Shown here: positions 42,497 through 52,384 of the stretch, piece after piece
Layout: each line of letters starts with the position of its first letter
How positions within the stretch are numbered: the first letter of the stretch is position 1
Notes under the pieces: generated by a model
Told to the model about the DNA's origin: nothing
Database searches by the model: none
What the model saw: the letters and a program-made list of their open reading frames with translations, nothing else
Assembly: GCF_000337595.1 (NCBI RefSeq)
Contig: NZ_AOIL01000067.1
Coordinates: 159,206-223,205, forward strand
Length of the DNA stretch: 64,000 nucleotides
Reading direction: 5' to 3'
Origin: Natrialba taiwanensis DSM 12281
Lineage (GTDB): Archaea; Halobacteriota; Halobacteria; Halobacteriales; Natrialbaceae
Position numbers and translations under genes: made by a program

Positions 42497-43507
42497 CTAC
42501 TTGACCGAATCGTACAGCGACGCCACCGTCCGCATTCCCCACGACCCGTACTCCAGACTGTAGTACGTCTCCAGGCCCGGATTGAACTTCGCCTTGTACC
42601 GGTTGATCCGGCGCGTATCCGCGCCGACGAGATCGTACGTCTCGAGTTCGCGGTCGCGGGCGTCCTCCATGATCGCCCAGTCGAGCAGGTCGTTCGTCGG
42701 CACGTCCACGTCCGCATCCGTTCGGACGCCGCCCATCCACCGGCCCGTCGTGTCGCCGTACTCGAGTGCCAAAATGCCGCCGACGAACGTGCCGTCGACG
42801 CGCAGCACGTACGGCCGCACGTGCCCGTTCGCGGCCCGCTCGGCGAGGTCGAGGACGAACTCGACCGGCACGTCGAAGTCGATCCCCTGGGATTCGTACC
42901 GGTGTTTCACCTGCTCGTGGATCAGACGAATCTCCTCGGGACCGCCGACCGAAACCTCGTAGGCGTCCGCGTCGACGTTCGTGATATTGCTCCGCGCGTC
43001 GCTGCTGAACGACTTCAAGAGTTCGTCGCGCTCGCGCGTGAGGTCGACCGCGTAGGTGTACTCCGGCGTCGCATCGAACTCGTTCCACTTGAACGGCCGC
43101 GAGTCCGCAACGCCCGTGCTCGTCCTGACGTGGGCGTACCGCGGCGAGAGTTCGGTTCGAATCCAGTCGAGACAGCCGTCTGTGAACCGCTGACGACGGC
43201 GCTCGCGCTTTCGCTGTTTCAGCTTGCCCATGTTCAGAAACGCCGGGCCGAGGTACGGCACGCGGATGTGTGGCGGCGGCGAGAACACCGTCGTCACGAA
43301 CTGTTTCCGCAGTTCGAACACCGGAAAGAGGCCGACCGGTTCCTGCCCCTTGAACCCGATCAGCGGATGGAGCGTCGCACCAGAATGGTCCGCCTGGACC
43401 TCCAGGGCCTCGAGTTCGTGACACAGCGTTCCCTGCGGGGAGCGCTCGACGAACTCGTTCCAGCGGTCGCGGTCCTCGTCGGTCGCAACGCGAACGTCGA
43501 TGCTCAT
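42497..43507 (-). CDS. FemAB/GNAT-type transferase (first copy)
   Basis: A 336-residue protein with two GNAT-like halves, as in FemAB-related and BioF2-type acyltransferases. Visible are an N-terminal SPQGTLCHELEALEVQ, FKGQEPVGLFPVFELRKQFV, the central SFSSDARSNITNVDADAYEV, and FVGGILALEYGDTTGRWMGG. A C-terminal motif DLVGADTRRINRYKAKFNPG is shared closely with the protein at 53588-54607. In bacteria FemAB-like enzymes add amino acids to peptidoglycan or act in exopolysaccharide loci tied to exosortase. I chose the ATG at 43507 (MSIDVRVATDEDRDRW), which begins like an acetyltransferase; open frame upstream is Arg-rich. Confidence 0.8.
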   Translation of the reverse strand: MSIDVRVATDEDRDRWNEFVERSPQGTLCHELEALEVQADHSGATLHPLIGFKGQEPVGLFPVFELRKQFVTTVFSPPPHIRVPYLGPAFLNMGKLKQRKRERRRQRFTDGCLDWIRTELSPRYAHVRTSTGVADSRPFKWNEFDATPEYTYAVDLTRERDELLKSFSSDARSNITNVDADAYEVSVGGPEEIRLIHEQVKHRYESQGIDFDVPVEFVLDLAERAANGHVRPYVLRVDGTFVGGILALEYGDTTGRWMGGVRTDADVDVPTNDLLDWAIMEDARDRELETYDLVGADTRRINRYKAKFNPGLETYYSLEYGSWGMRTVASLYDSVK

Positions 43508-43782
43508 CGCGTCGCCCCTCCGTGTAGCCGACGGACTCCGCCGTCGATCGACCCGTTCGGAGCGCTCTCGTGGAATGCATGCAGCGTCGCTCGGCCAGTC
43601 ATACCGACAGCCTCGCACCGCGAGCACTTTGTAAGCGACCTGTTTCTACCGGCGACGGCCCGCCGGGCGGGGCGAACGAGTAGCGAAACCGGTCACGAGC
43701 CGCGTTCCGCGGTATCGTGCGAGCGTGGGGGAGTCCCGTCCAGGTTCCCGGTTCGGATCGACCGGTTACGCGACTCGTAACA

Positions 43783-44877
43783 ATGGTCGAACCGGTCGAC
43801 GCCCGGATAACTGACTCATACATGAAAGAGCGTTTGACGAATACGACCGAGCCGTCCGCCACCGTCGGCCAGGGACCCAGAGCTATCGCGTCCCGCCTCC
43901 CGACCGACTTGATCGGCGTCGCCGGATTCACTGTACTCGCGGCCGTCCTCCTGCTCATCGTCGAGATCACGATGCCGGTCGCTCGCGTCGCGATCGGGTT
44001 TCCACTGTTGTTTCTCGCACCCGGGTACGTAACCGTCTCCGTGCTGTTCCCGCGTGACGAGCCGCCGGCGCGGACCGAACGCGTGCCGCTGATCGGGCAG
44101 ACGCTGACGGTAACCGGGACCGAACGCGCGGCACTCTCTTTCGGGCTGAGTTTTGCGCTCCTGCCGCTGCTCGGTCTCTTGATCGCCGCCACACCGCTCG
44201 TGTACACGGTGACAAGCGTCGTTGGAACCGTGTGCGGGTTCGTCCTCGTCGGGACCGCTCTCGCCGCTGTGCGCCGCGCTCGAGTGGCACAATCCGACCG
44301 GTACCAGTTCAGTCTCGCTCGTACCATCGACGCGCTCTATACGGCGGTATTCGGCACGAGTTCACCCGTCCACACGGCGGTCAACGTCGTGTTGGTCGTG
44401 AGCATGCTCGTTGCACTCTCGAGCGTGGGGTACGCGCTCGTCGCGCCGCAAGACGGCGAGCAGTATACGGATATGAAACTGCTCACGGAGGACGACTCCG
44501 GTGAACTCGTCACGGCTGACTACCAGACGACGACGGAGCCCGGCGAGTCTATGCCCATGACGATCAGCGTCGAGAATCAGGAGAACGCCGAGCGCGAGTA
44601 TACGGTGGTCGTGCAAGAGCAGTGGGTCGAGGACGGGAGCGGAGATGTGTTCAACCGCACGGAACACGAGCGATACTCGTACGAACTCGGAGACGGGGAC
44701 CGCGAACTCACGAACGGCACCGTGACGCCGGACGCCGAGAGCGGGACGGTTCGAATCGCGGCGTTGCTCTACGAGGGCGAGGTGCCGGAGTCGCCGACGA
44801 TGGCGAACGCCGACCAGTCGACGTATCTCTGGACGACGATCGAGGAGGCCAGTGGGGACGAGGATACGGACGGGTAA
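43783..44877 (+). CDS. DUF1616 membrane protein
   Basis: A 364-residue protein. The N-terminal half has four helices (LIGVAGFTVLAAVLLLIVEI, FPLLFLAPGYVTVSVLFPRD, and two more), as in DUF1616. A last helix lies near residue 215, followed by an extracellular beta-rich domain of about 140 residues, with a sandwich-like MTISVENQENAEREYTVVV. Such proteins are common in archaeal surface polysaccharide regions, with unknown function. GTG at 43717 would give 22 more residues; the ATGs at 43783 and 43822 are both possible. Confidence 0.78.
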   Translation: MVEPVDARITDSYMKERLTNTTEPSATVGQGPRAIASRLPTDLIGVAGFTVLAAVLLLIVEITMPVARVAIGFPLLFLAPGYVTVSVLFPRDEPPARTERVPLIGQTLTVTGTERAALSFGLSFALLPLLGLLIAATPLVYTVTSVVGTVCGFVLVGTALAAVRRARVAQSDRYQFSLARTIDALYTAVFGTSSPVHTAVNVVLVVSMLVALSSVGYALVAPQDGEQYTDMKLLTEDDSGELVTADYQTTTEPGESMPMTISVENQENAEREYTVVVQEQWVEDGSGDVFNRTEHERYSYELGDGDRELTNGTVTPDAESGTVRIAALLYEGEVPESPTMANADQSTYLWTTIEEASGDEDTDG

Positions 44878-45064
44878 CGGGACTGAACTCGCCGTTGACG
44901 ATGGGTTCGTTCTTCGGCACACGACACTGCTATCAACCGCTGCGTACTGTCGCAGCGTCGTGCTGACTTCGAAGACAGCAGGGTTCGTTGCTACTACTAC
45001 CGGCTGCAGCCGTCTCCACGCCGACCGTACACCCGTCTCCCGAACTCGTTCCAGGCAACTTCTC

Positions 45065-45295
45065 TCAAATGAGGGTATCTAGAACGAGTATCACACCACA
45101 AGCTGCTATTGCTGTGCCGCCGACGCGTCCGATCAGAACGGAGACTTCGCTCATCTGGATATCGACCGGACTTTGCGTTGTTCCGATAGACTTCGTCCAT
45201 CGGTTGAATAGATCGACGAACGGATGGTTTATAATCAGCGGGATACCAATAAGGATCAATAGCACACCTGATAGTACCTTTGCAAGGGGAGTCAC
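45065..45295 (-). CDS. Small two-span membrane protein, unrecognised
   Basis: A 76-residue protein. Two hydrophobic stretches, LAKVLSGVLLILIGIPLII and VGGTAIAACGVILVLDTL, flank a short soluble loop (NHPFVDLFNRWTKSIGTT). I chose the GTG at 45295 because an AATACATA lies about 25 bases upstream. A longer frame to 45376 exists. The G+C is lower than in the genes around. It may be an accessory or mobile-derived gene; function unknown. Confidence 0.5.
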   Translation of the reverse strand: MTPLAKVLSGVLLILIGIPLIINHPFVDLFNRWTKSIGTTQSPVDIQMSEVSVLIGRVGGTAIAACGVILVLDTLI

Positions 45296-45629
45296 GTGAT
45301 ACGCATCCGATTCTACCCGTATGTATTGTCCGATACACGCTATTTGAAAGGGTTGGACGACGGGGTACGTGGCCACTCAACGCCCCCTTCGGGCCGCTAT
45401 CCTGCGGTGTCCGTCTCGATCCCTCACTATTGTCACCGCACCATCCCTGCTGTCGCTTCTTTGCCAGCGCCCGTTGCAGAGAACCTGAAGCGCAATACGC
45501 CTGGTTTCGCCGGGTAACCCCGGCCGCTTCGCACTGTTCGTTCTATCGAACGGACGGTACACACAGACTTACGGTCAGCAACCGGTGAATAACAAGGATA
45601 GCTATCGGATAACGTCGCAGCAGCACCGA
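45296..45629. other. Divergent intergenic region with two hairpins
   Basis: No gene is supported here. GCCGGG-TAAC-CCCGGC at 45509-45524 and CGTTC-TATC-GAACG at 45539-45552 are two perfect short hairpins, 14 bases apart. They lie upstream of the large membrane protein gene, whose ATG is at 45630. They could form an mRNA leader structure or operator sites. I see no ribosome-binding sequence for 45585. Confidence 0.4.
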
Positions 45630-47516
45630 ATGTCTTCCCAGTCAGCCGCCTCTGACGATCCGTTCCGGAAACTCGCGCTCGCTATCGGCTTCCTCACGGT
45701 CGCCGTCACCGCGTTTCTCGCCCACGAGTCGCCGGCGGCCGGATACGAACTCTCGATATACACGATGACTCCCGATCAGGTCTGGGTCGGCCTGCTCGTG
45801 GCGATGAGTATCGCCCTCGCCGTCGCGTTCGTACCGGGCAGACGCTCTGCAGACGGTAACGACACCACCAACGGAAACGACGGCGGCGAACCGTCGTGCG
45901 GGCTTTTTACCAGCCGCCTGCTCGCTCTCGGACTCGGCGGGCTGGCGATGACCGTCTTCGCCGCACTGCCCATTATCCGCGGCTACCGCTTTTTCGGGCA
46001 CCACGACGCGTTGACCCACCTCGGCTGGGCTCGCGCCATCGCCGAGGGGACGATCGTTCCGTTTGATCTGTACTATCCCGGTATCCACACCGTGACCGTC
46101 CTGGTCAACGCGGTCCTCGGCACCTCGCTGGAACACTCCCTGATGCTGACTGTCTTCCTCTCGCTCGTCGTCTTCTGGGTGTTCGTCCCGCTCTGTATCG
46201 GAACGGTCGTCTCGGACCGACGAGCAGTCGTGATCGCCACGTTCTCCTCGTTCTTGCTGTTGCCGATCACGACGATCTCGATGTTCATGACCGCCCACGC
46301 AATGTCACAGGCAGTGCTGTTCTCGGCGTTGCTGTTCTACCTGTTCGTGAAGTATCTCCGCGCGGACCGGACACTGGCATCGATTTCGGCCGTCGGCATC
46401 GCGCTCGCAGTCACCTCTATCGCGACCGTCGTCTACCACCCGCAACTCGCCGCCCACCTGATCGTCGTCTTCCTCGGAATCAGTTTCGTCCAGTTCCTCG
46501 CCCGGCGGATCGCAGCAACCGGACGGATGGCCTCGCAGACGCCCATGTACGGCCAGTCACTCTTTCTGGTGGCGCTGTTTCTCGTCTGGACCTCGAATCA
46601 CGGCTTCTTCGGCGGCATAATCGACCACTTCCTCGGTTCGGCGGTCGAGTTCATCCTCGCGGGGAGCAACACTGCGGGTGATTCGGTCGCGATGCAGGGG
46701 GCGTCGCTCGGTGCGATCGGGGGGAGTCTCGTCGAGATTTTCCTCAAGTTATTCCTGCCACAGCTCGTGTTTTCGATACTCGCTGGCGGGTTGATTCTCG
46801 TCGCTGTCTTCGTCCGAGGCTCGGACTGGCTGGCGAGGATTCGACCCGAAACGCTGTACTTCGGGGTCGCTCTGGTCGGGCTCGTGCCGCTGTTTGGCAT
46901 CTACTTCCTCGCGCCGGATTCGACGATGTACTTTCGGGTCTTCGGGTTGATGATGGTCTTCGTAACCCTCCTCGGTGCGCTGGCGATCTACGGCCTGTGC
47001 AGCCGTTTCTCGGGCGCGAGTCGCTGGCGACAGTCTCGATTCGTTCCCTCGGGACAGCCGCTGCTCGCCGTCGGCTTTGCGCTCTTGCTCTTGCTCTCGC
47101 TGGCTGCCGTCTTCTCCTCGCCATACACCTACACGCCGACCGCGCACGTCAGCGACCAGGACGTCCAGGGCTACGAAACGACCTTCGACGATCGAGACGC
47201 CGAGATTGAACTTGCTGGATTGCGAAACGGCCCGAACCGTTTCGACGACGCCGTCAACGGGAACGCAGAGCGCATGCGAGTTCACCGGGACGTTCCCGAG
47301 TCGACGCTCGGCAGGAATCTCACTGAGGAGTTCGAAGAGGATCGATATCTCGTGTTGACCCAGTACGATTACGATCGGGAGGTGATCGCCTACGGTGAAC
47401 TCCGGTACAGCGACGCACAGTTCAGTGCCGTCGAGAACGAGCGGGGGGTCAGTCGCATCCACTCGACGGACGAGTTCGAGCGCTACTACGTGGATACTGA
47501 GATGGGTGACACGTAA
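45630..47516 (+). CDS. Large polytopic membrane protein of a surface polysaccharide locus
   Basis: A 628-residue membrane protein with about 13-14 helices and a C-terminal soluble domain of about 130 residues. Features recall archaeal GT-C type glycosyltransferases or oligosaccharide polymerases: a loop after the second to third helix with GYRFFGHHDALTHLGWARAI (conserved Asp/His near the outer face), FDLYYPGIHTVTVLVNAVLG, and later PDSTMYFRVFG. The tail (HVSDQDVQGYETTFDDRDAE and on) is globular and extracellular. GTG at 45585 would add 15 residues. I cannot assign a sugar or reaction; a lipid-linked glycosyltransferase or polymerase is a reasonable reading. Confidence 0.65.
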   Translation: MSSQSAASDDPFRKLALAIGFLTVAVTAFLAHESPAAGYELSIYTMTPDQVWVGLLVAMSIALAVAFVPGRRSADGNDTTNGNDGGEPSCGLFTSRLLALGLGGLAMTVFAALPIIRGYRFFGHHDALTHLGWARAIAEGTIVPFDLYYPGIHTVTVLVNAVLGTSLEHSLMLTVFLSLVVFWVFVPLCIGTVVSDRRAVVIATFSSFLLLPITTISMFMTAHAMSQAVLFSALLFYLFVKYLRADRTLASISAVGIALAVTSIATVVYHPQLAAHLIVVFLGISFVQFLARRIAATGRMASQTPMYGQSLFLVALFLVWTSNHGFFGGIIDHFLGSAVEFILAGSNTAGDSVAMQGASLGAIGGSLVEIFLKLFLPQLVFSILAGGLILVAVFVRGSDWLARIRPETLYFGVALVGLVPLFGIYFLAPDSTMYFRVFGLMMVFVTLLGALAIYGLCSRFSGASRWRQSRFVPSGQPLLAVGFALLLLLSLAAVFSSPYTYTPTAHVSDQDVQGYETTFDDRDAEIELAGLRNGPNRFDDAVNGNAERMRVHRDVPESTLGRNLTEEFEEDRYLVLTQYDYDREVIAYGELRYSDAQFSAVENERGVSRIHSTDEFERYYVDTEMGDT

Positions 47517-47976
47517 CGAACTGAGCGGCTTGCATGACCCGTTTCGAACGGGTTAGGGTGTTCCGATTTTCCGTCTTCGAGTATTGTGGGGCGCTCTGTT
47601 GGTTTCGGTGTCGGTGCTGTCGTGGCAGCGCTGTTGTGGCGGTGATGCTGTTGTGGTGTCGGCGCTGTTATAGGAACAAGCTGTACCATTCCCGGAGCGG
47701 TGTCGCTTTCGGTGTCTTGCTGGTTCCTGGCGTGTGTTCGCTGGCGTCCCGCCTTCGATTGCGGAACCCGATACTCACGGCTCGCGACGGAGTGGACGCG
47801 AGATTCGATCCCTTTCGAATACGCAGGCACCAGTTACCGCTGTGGCGGGCAGCCGAGGAAGGGTTCCCAATTCGGCTGCTATAGCGCTGCTTCCGTCGAA
47901 TTAGGTGGGAAAACGATCCTGTGGATCGGTAATAGATCTATAACAATACCGTTGTCTGTGCGTCTTTCGCAGGAGA
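47517..47976. other. 460-base gene-free region
   Basis: Frames on both strands here encode Cys/Trp-rich or Arg/Thr-rich peptides unlike haloarchaeal proteins. Near 47610-47670 the sequence is built from repeated TGTTGTGGYGGTG and GGTGTCGGCGCTGTT-like words. The last part carries the promoter of the next gene, with CTATAACAATACC about 35-45 bases before its ATG and AGGAGA directly before it. I see nothing else. Confidence 0.5.
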
Positions 47977-49065
47977 ATGACAGTCAAAACGGCAGTAATC
48001 GGCGCGGGAACAGTTTCGGAGGTTCATCTGTCCGGTGTCGCCAAGAACCCCCGAACTGACCTCGTTGCGATCTGTGATCTCGACTTCGAGCGGGCGCGCC
48101 AGGCGGCACGGCAGTACGACATCACGCCGTATGCGGATATCGACGACCTGCTCGAACAGGAATCGCTCGACTGGCTCCACGTGTGTACGTCGGTCCAGAG
48201 CCACCTGCCCCTCGGCAAACGCGCGATCGAGGCCGGCGTTCCGCTGTTGATCGAAAAGCCGGTCACCGAGACGATCGAGGAGATCGAAGAACTCGAGGCG
48301 TTCGCAGCCGAACACGACGTGCCGGTGTCGCCCGTCCACCAGCACGTCTTCGATCCGTCGATGCGGGCTGCCCGCCGGCTCATCGACGCGGGCGAACTCG
48401 GACAGATTCGCGGCGTCGATCTCATCTACACGGGTCTCTCTTCGCCGGACGAGGCGAACCGCGGCACCTGGGTCTTCGATCTCCCCGGCGGCGAGTTCGA
48501 GGAAGGACTGCCCCACCCGCTCTACTCTGCACTCGCTCTCAGTGGCTATCCCGAGAGCGAGGACTCGATTTCGAGTCTCACGCGGCTCATCGGCGACTAC
48601 GACGACGAGTTCGCCTACGACGCGGCCCAGTTGCAGTACGTCACCGAGGACGACGTGTTGTGTAACCTGAAGATGCTTTCGAGTTCGAAGCCGCGACACG
48701 AGATTTACGTCCACGGCTCCGAGAAATCGATCCACCTGGATCTGATTCTCCAGACGGTCCAGACGGTCGACGACGACTATCACCTTTCCTCGTTCAAGAA
48801 AGGGAAGGAGGCGGTCACTCGCTCGGCGGGCTACCTGTCGGGGCTCCTTTCGAACGCCAAACTCGTCGCCGATGGACAGCTGAACGACGACTGGGAGACG
48901 GCGACGCGAATGAACCCCCACTACGCGCAGTTCGACCGGACCGCCCGTGCGCTCGAACGCGGTGCCGAAATGCCCGTGTCGCTCGAATCGTCGAAGTGGA
49001 CGATCCGCCTGCTCGAAGAACTCCGCCGTGCGAGCACGCCGCCCGTTCGTACCCCAACGCCGTAA
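47977..49065 (+). CDS. Gfo/Idh/MocA-family NAD(P)-dependent sugar oxidoreductase
   Basis: A 362-residue oxidoreductase. The Rossmann start VKTAVIGAGTVSEVHLSGV (3-21) binds NAD(P). The family EKPV motif sits in GVPLLIEKPVTETIEE (about 88), and a catalytic-type His is in VSPVHQHVFDPSMRAA. The protein likely acts on a nucleotide-linked or free sugar to make a keto-sugar or unusual sugar for the surface polymer. A true ribosome-binding sequence (AGGAG) precedes the ATG, unlike many other genes here. It is followed by a flippase on the same strand. Confidence 0.87.
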   Translation: MTVKTAVIGAGTVSEVHLSGVAKNPRTDLVAICDLDFERARQAARQYDITPYADIDDLLEQESLDWLHVCTSVQSHLPLGKRAIEAGVPLLIEKPVTETIEEIEELEAFAAEHDVPVSPVHQHVFDPSMRAARRLIDAGELGQIRGVDLIYTGLSSPDEANRGTWVFDLPGGEFEEGLPHPLYSALALSGYPESEDSISSLTRLIGDYDDEFAYDAAQLQYVTEDDVLCNLKMLSSSKPRHEIYVHGSEKSIHLDLILQTVQTVDDDYHLSSFKKGKEAVTRSAGYLSGLLSNAKLVADGQLNDDWETATRMNPHYAQFDRTARALERGAEMPVSLESSKWTIRLLEELRRASTPPVRTPTP

Positions 49066-49106
49066 CACGCGCCGCGCTCACGACTCAGTTATTAGATAGT
49101 TAATAT

Positions 49107-50558
49107 ATGAAGGAGAAACTCCTCTCCGGGTTTCGAGCGACGCTCGGCGCAGAGATCGTTCGAACGGTCGCAAAGGGCGTCCTCACCGTCTCGCTCGCCC
49201 GCCTCTTCCTGACGCCGGACGAGTACGGCATCCTCTTTCTCGCCATCTCCGTTTTCAGCGCGTCGTTGCTCTGTAGTCGACTTGGAATTCCTCGATCGAC
49301 GGCCCGCTATATCGCGAAATACCGCGAAACCGACCCCGGACAGGTCCCCTACCTCGTCCGGAGTTCGCTGCTGTTCCTCGGCATCGTCATGCTGATCGTT
49401 GCCGCCGCAGTCACGGTCTTTCACCAACTTCTGGCCGATCTGTTCGGCGAGCCAGAACTGGCTCCCCTCCTGGTGCTCGGCGGCGTCTACATCAGCGCCT
49501 GGACGCTGAACTCGTACGTCCACACGCTTTTCCAGGGGTTCAACCGCATCACCTGGAGTGCGAGAGTGACGATCATTACGAACGTGTCGACCCTTCTGTC
49601 CGTCGTCGCCCTCCTCCTGACCGGCAGCGGCGTGATCGGCGCGCTCACCGGCTACATCATCGGGTATGCACTCGGCGCGGTGTACGGACTGGTCCTCCTG
49701 TACCGCCTGGTCGCCGAGTTCGATCGCGCTGCCGAACCCGAACCCGGACTGCGGCGACGGTTGATCGAATACAGCCTCCCGCTGACGGTTTCCGACGGCG
49801 CAAACGTCGTCTACAAACAGGTCGACACGCTCCTCATCGGCGCGTTTCTCACGCCGGCCGCGGTCGGCTACTACGTCCTCGCCAAACAGATCTCGGACTT
49901 CGTCATCGCGCCCGCGAGTTCGCTCGGGTTCACCGTCTCGCCGTCCTACGGCGAGTACAAGGCAAACGGTGAACTCGAGGAGGCGGCGCGGATGTACGAA
50001 ACGACGTTCAAACACAACGTGGTGTTTTATGTGCCGGCGGCGGCCGGGTTGATCGTCGTTGCGGACCCGCTGATCCGGTACGTCTTCGGATCGGACTACC
50101 TCGGCGCGATTCCGGTAATCCAGGTGTTCGCGCTCTTCATCGTCTTCCAGTCGATCGACAAGATCACGAACGACGCTCTCGACTATCTCGGGCGGGCGAC
50201 CCATCGAGCCGTTTCGAAGGGCGCGACGGGCGCGTTCAATTTCGGGCTGAATTTGGTGCTTATTCCAACGATCGGCGTGGTCGGTGCGGCGATCTCAACG
50301 GTCGTGAGTTACGGGATCATGGTCACCGTGAACATCTATCTCATCCACACTGAACTCCCGATTTCGCCGCGATACCTCGCCAAGTCGGTCGTCATGGTCT
50401 CCGGGATCGCACTTTCGATGGCGCTGGTCGTGCTGCTGGCGCTTCCCGCCGCAACGAACATCGTCTCCTTGCTCGCCGTTATCGGACTCGGCGTTACGCT
50501 CTGGGCACTCTTCTCTGTGACGAGCGGGCTGGTGGACATTCACAGCGTTCGTTCCTGA
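49107..50558 (+). CDS. Polysaccharide flippase (Wzx/RfbX type)
   Basis: A 483-residue membrane protein with about 14 helices, of the polysaccharide biosynthesis (MOP) family. It starts LLSGFRATLGAEIVRTVAKG, then has LSLAR-type helix ends (TVSLARLFLTPDEYGILFLA), and a middle loop with YSLPLTVSDGANVVYKQVDT, a hallmark of this family. It would move lipid-linked oligosaccharides to the outer face. It lies 41 bases after the oxidoreductase and probably shares its message. Confidence 0.9.
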   Translation: MKEKLLSGFRATLGAEIVRTVAKGVLTVSLARLFLTPDEYGILFLAISVFSASLLCSRLGIPRSTARYIAKYRETDPGQVPYLVRSSLLFLGIVMLIVAAAVTVFHQLLADLFGEPELAPLLVLGGVYISAWTLNSYVHTLFQGFNRITWSARVTIITNVSTLLSVVALLLTGSGVIGALTGYIIGYALGAVYGLVLLYRLVAEFDRAAEPEPGLRRRLIEYSLPLTVSDGANVVYKQVDTLLIGAFLTPAAVGYYVLAKQISDFVIAPASSLGFTVSPSYGEYKANGELEEAARMYETTFKHNVVFYVPAAAGLIVVADPLIRYVFGSDYLGAIPVIQVFALFIVFQSIDKITNDALDYLGRATHRAVSKGATGAFNFGLNLVLIPTIGVVGAAISTVVSYGIMVTVNIYLIHTELPISPRYLAKSVVMVSGIALSMALVVLLALPAATNIVSLLAVIGLGVTLWALFSVTSGLVDIHSVRS

Positions 50559-50872
50559 GTAGCAGCGCCCTAGAGCCCTCGTTTCGAGATGAATCTGGTC
50601 AGCACTGTCCTCTCACCGTAGTCAGTATATTCCGCTTTCAACGGCCGCTATTCGGCGTTTTCTAGCGGATTGGAACGCGACGTATTCCATCTCCTATCGA
50701 GGTATTCACTTTCGCTCCGTTCTCTCATAGCCACTATATATTGGACTATAAAATCTAAAGAGCAAACAGTCATGGAGTTCTTAAGATGATATCACGAGAA
50801 ATTGACTGTATAGTTGGTTTAAGCTAAGATAAACAGAAGGTTTATGTTTACGACTTCAAATTCCTTGACTGT
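50559..50872. other. AT-rich intergenic region with promoter of the second beta-helix gene
   Basis: Over 300 bases with no gene. Around 50730-50860 the A+T content rises strongly, with ACTATATATTGGACTATAAA near 50733. A TATA-like TTTATGTTTA at 50841-50850 lies 23-32 bases before the ATG at 50873. The word TTGACTGTAT occurs at 50802-50811 and again at 50865-50874, across the start. The AT-rich block may mark an old recombination border. Confidence 0.45.
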
Positions 50873-52201
50873 ATGGCACGCGATACGGTATTGGATGACG
50901 ACGGATCTAGCGATCGGAAACCACCGGAAGGCAGCCAGGCAACGAAGAGTAATAGCGGATTACTCCACCGGCGTAGGTACCTCGGACTCGTCGGGTCTGC
51001 TGCGGCGGCACTTGCAACGACGGTTGGAACCGGCGCGGCGGCCGAAGACTACGAGGAGATCACCGTCGCAGCAGGCGACTCCCAGACGGTGCGCCTGAGC
51101 GATGGAGAGACGTTTTCGAACGTTCTCATCGACATCACCGAACCGAATGCCTCCTTCCACATTCGGGCGATCGCGGACGACTGGGAGATCCGCAACATCG
51201 GTTTCCGCGGCAACTGGGATAGCACCGAAAAGGAGAACGCGATCATTTGCCAGGTCAACAGTGCAAACGCGACCGGGCTGATCGAGAACGTCTACTTCAT
51301 GGGGAGCGAAAACGACGACACCTACCCAGGGATCACCGGTATCAACGTCGCAAACGGTCACACCGGCGATCTCGAAATTCGAAACGTCAACATTCAGAAC
51401 TGCCCGGACAACTCGATTTACGGGAGCAACCCCGGGGACTCCTCCACTCACCCCAGCGGTTCCGGGGGCGGCGGCCCGGTCGTCATCAAGGACTCCTACG
51501 CTCGCAACTCCAGGGCTGGCGGATTCCGCGTCGGCACCGACGGCTCGCGCGTCGAAAACTGCGTGATCACCGAGTGCGACAAGGGAATCTGGAGCTATTA
51601 CGAGCACGCGGAGGTCGTGGACAGCGATATCTCCAACTCCCACCACGCCGACATCGTTTGTGGTGCCCCGGACTGGCAGAAGGCCCAGAACGCAGAAATC
51701 ACCGTCACGGACACCCGGTACGGGTCGGAAAACAACCGTGGCGCAGCGATCCACGGCTCCTCGGCCGGCACGCCACAGCGCACCGAACCGGGTGACGTCG
51801 ACGGCGTTCCACTGAGTCCGGAGGAGGCCGCGTCCGGCTCGTCGTCCACGTCGACCCAAACGGCCGACGGCTCCGACGACACGACGGACGACGAGAACGA
51901 GGGCGAAGAGGGAAATGAGAACGGCGGTGACGATGACGACGACCAGGACGGGTCTGCCGACCGGTCGAACGTGATCGTCATCAACGCGAACGGGTCCAAC
52001 GGCGAGACATCGTTCTCGTTCGAGGTCACCGGCGATATCGAACACACGCCGTATCTGGGCTCCCAGGTCGGCACCATCGACGGCTCTGCAGTCGAGGGGA
52101 CGATCGAAAGCGGCTGTGACGCCTACGAGTTCAGCGGTGAGATCACGAACTTCCAACTCGTCGGGAACGCCGACATCGACGTCGAGTACGACGTGCGATA
52201 A
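50873..52201 (+). CDS. Tat-exported beta-helix protein with C-terminal beta domain
   Basis: A 442-residue secreted protein. The n-region is long (about 33 residues), then HRRRYLGLVGSAAAALATTV gives the twin-arginine motif, without a lipobox. Residues about 85-300 hold short beta-helix repeats with Asn/Gly turns (LIENVYFMGSENDD, LEIRNVNIQNCPDN, RVENCVITECDKG). A Ser/Thr- and Asp/Glu-rich linker (about 315-360) leads to a C-terminal sandwich-like domain (FSFEVTGDIEHTP and on). The likely role is binding or modifying surface polysaccharide, since it follows the flippase. It resembles the protein at 11428 in design. Confidence 0.8.
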   Translation: MARDTVLDDDGSSDRKPPEGSQATKSNSGLLHRRRYLGLVGSAAAALATTVGTGAAAEDYEEITVAAGDSQTVRLSDGETFSNVLIDITEPNASFHIRAIADDWEIRNIGFRGNWDSTEKENAIICQVNSANATGLIENVYFMGSENDDTYPGITGINVANGHTGDLEIRNVNIQNCPDNSIYGSNPGDSSTHPSGSGGGGPVVIKDSYARNSRAGGFRVGTDGSRVENCVITECDKGIWSYYEHAEVVDSDISNSHHADIVCGAPDWQKAQNAEITVTDTRYGSENNRGAAIHGSSAGTPQRTEPGDVDGVPLSPEEAASGSSSTSTQTADGSDDTTDDENEGEEGNENGGDDDDDQDGSADRSNVIVINANGSNGETSFSFEVTGDIEHTPYLGSQVGTIDGSAVEGTIESGCDAYEFSGEITNFQLVGNADIDVEYDVR

Positions 52202-52384
52202 GGCGCTGCCTGGTTCCGGATAGCGCGCAGCCAATCGCATTCGGATTGTTTTCTTTCGTTCGAAGGCGTCTGCGGCGATCGTTGCACGGTTGCCTCGACG
52301 CGGTAGGGGCTTCCTATAGCGTCCCGACTGCACGGCATCACTCGCGCATCGACTGCCAGCGCTGCAATCGGGCGCGCGTTGCCG

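Noticed and set aside
47486..47884. Two overlapping frames of about 115 codons
   Set aside because: One is Cys/Trp/Arg-rich, the other Thr/Pro-rich, with no acidic bias as expected in a haloarchaeon.
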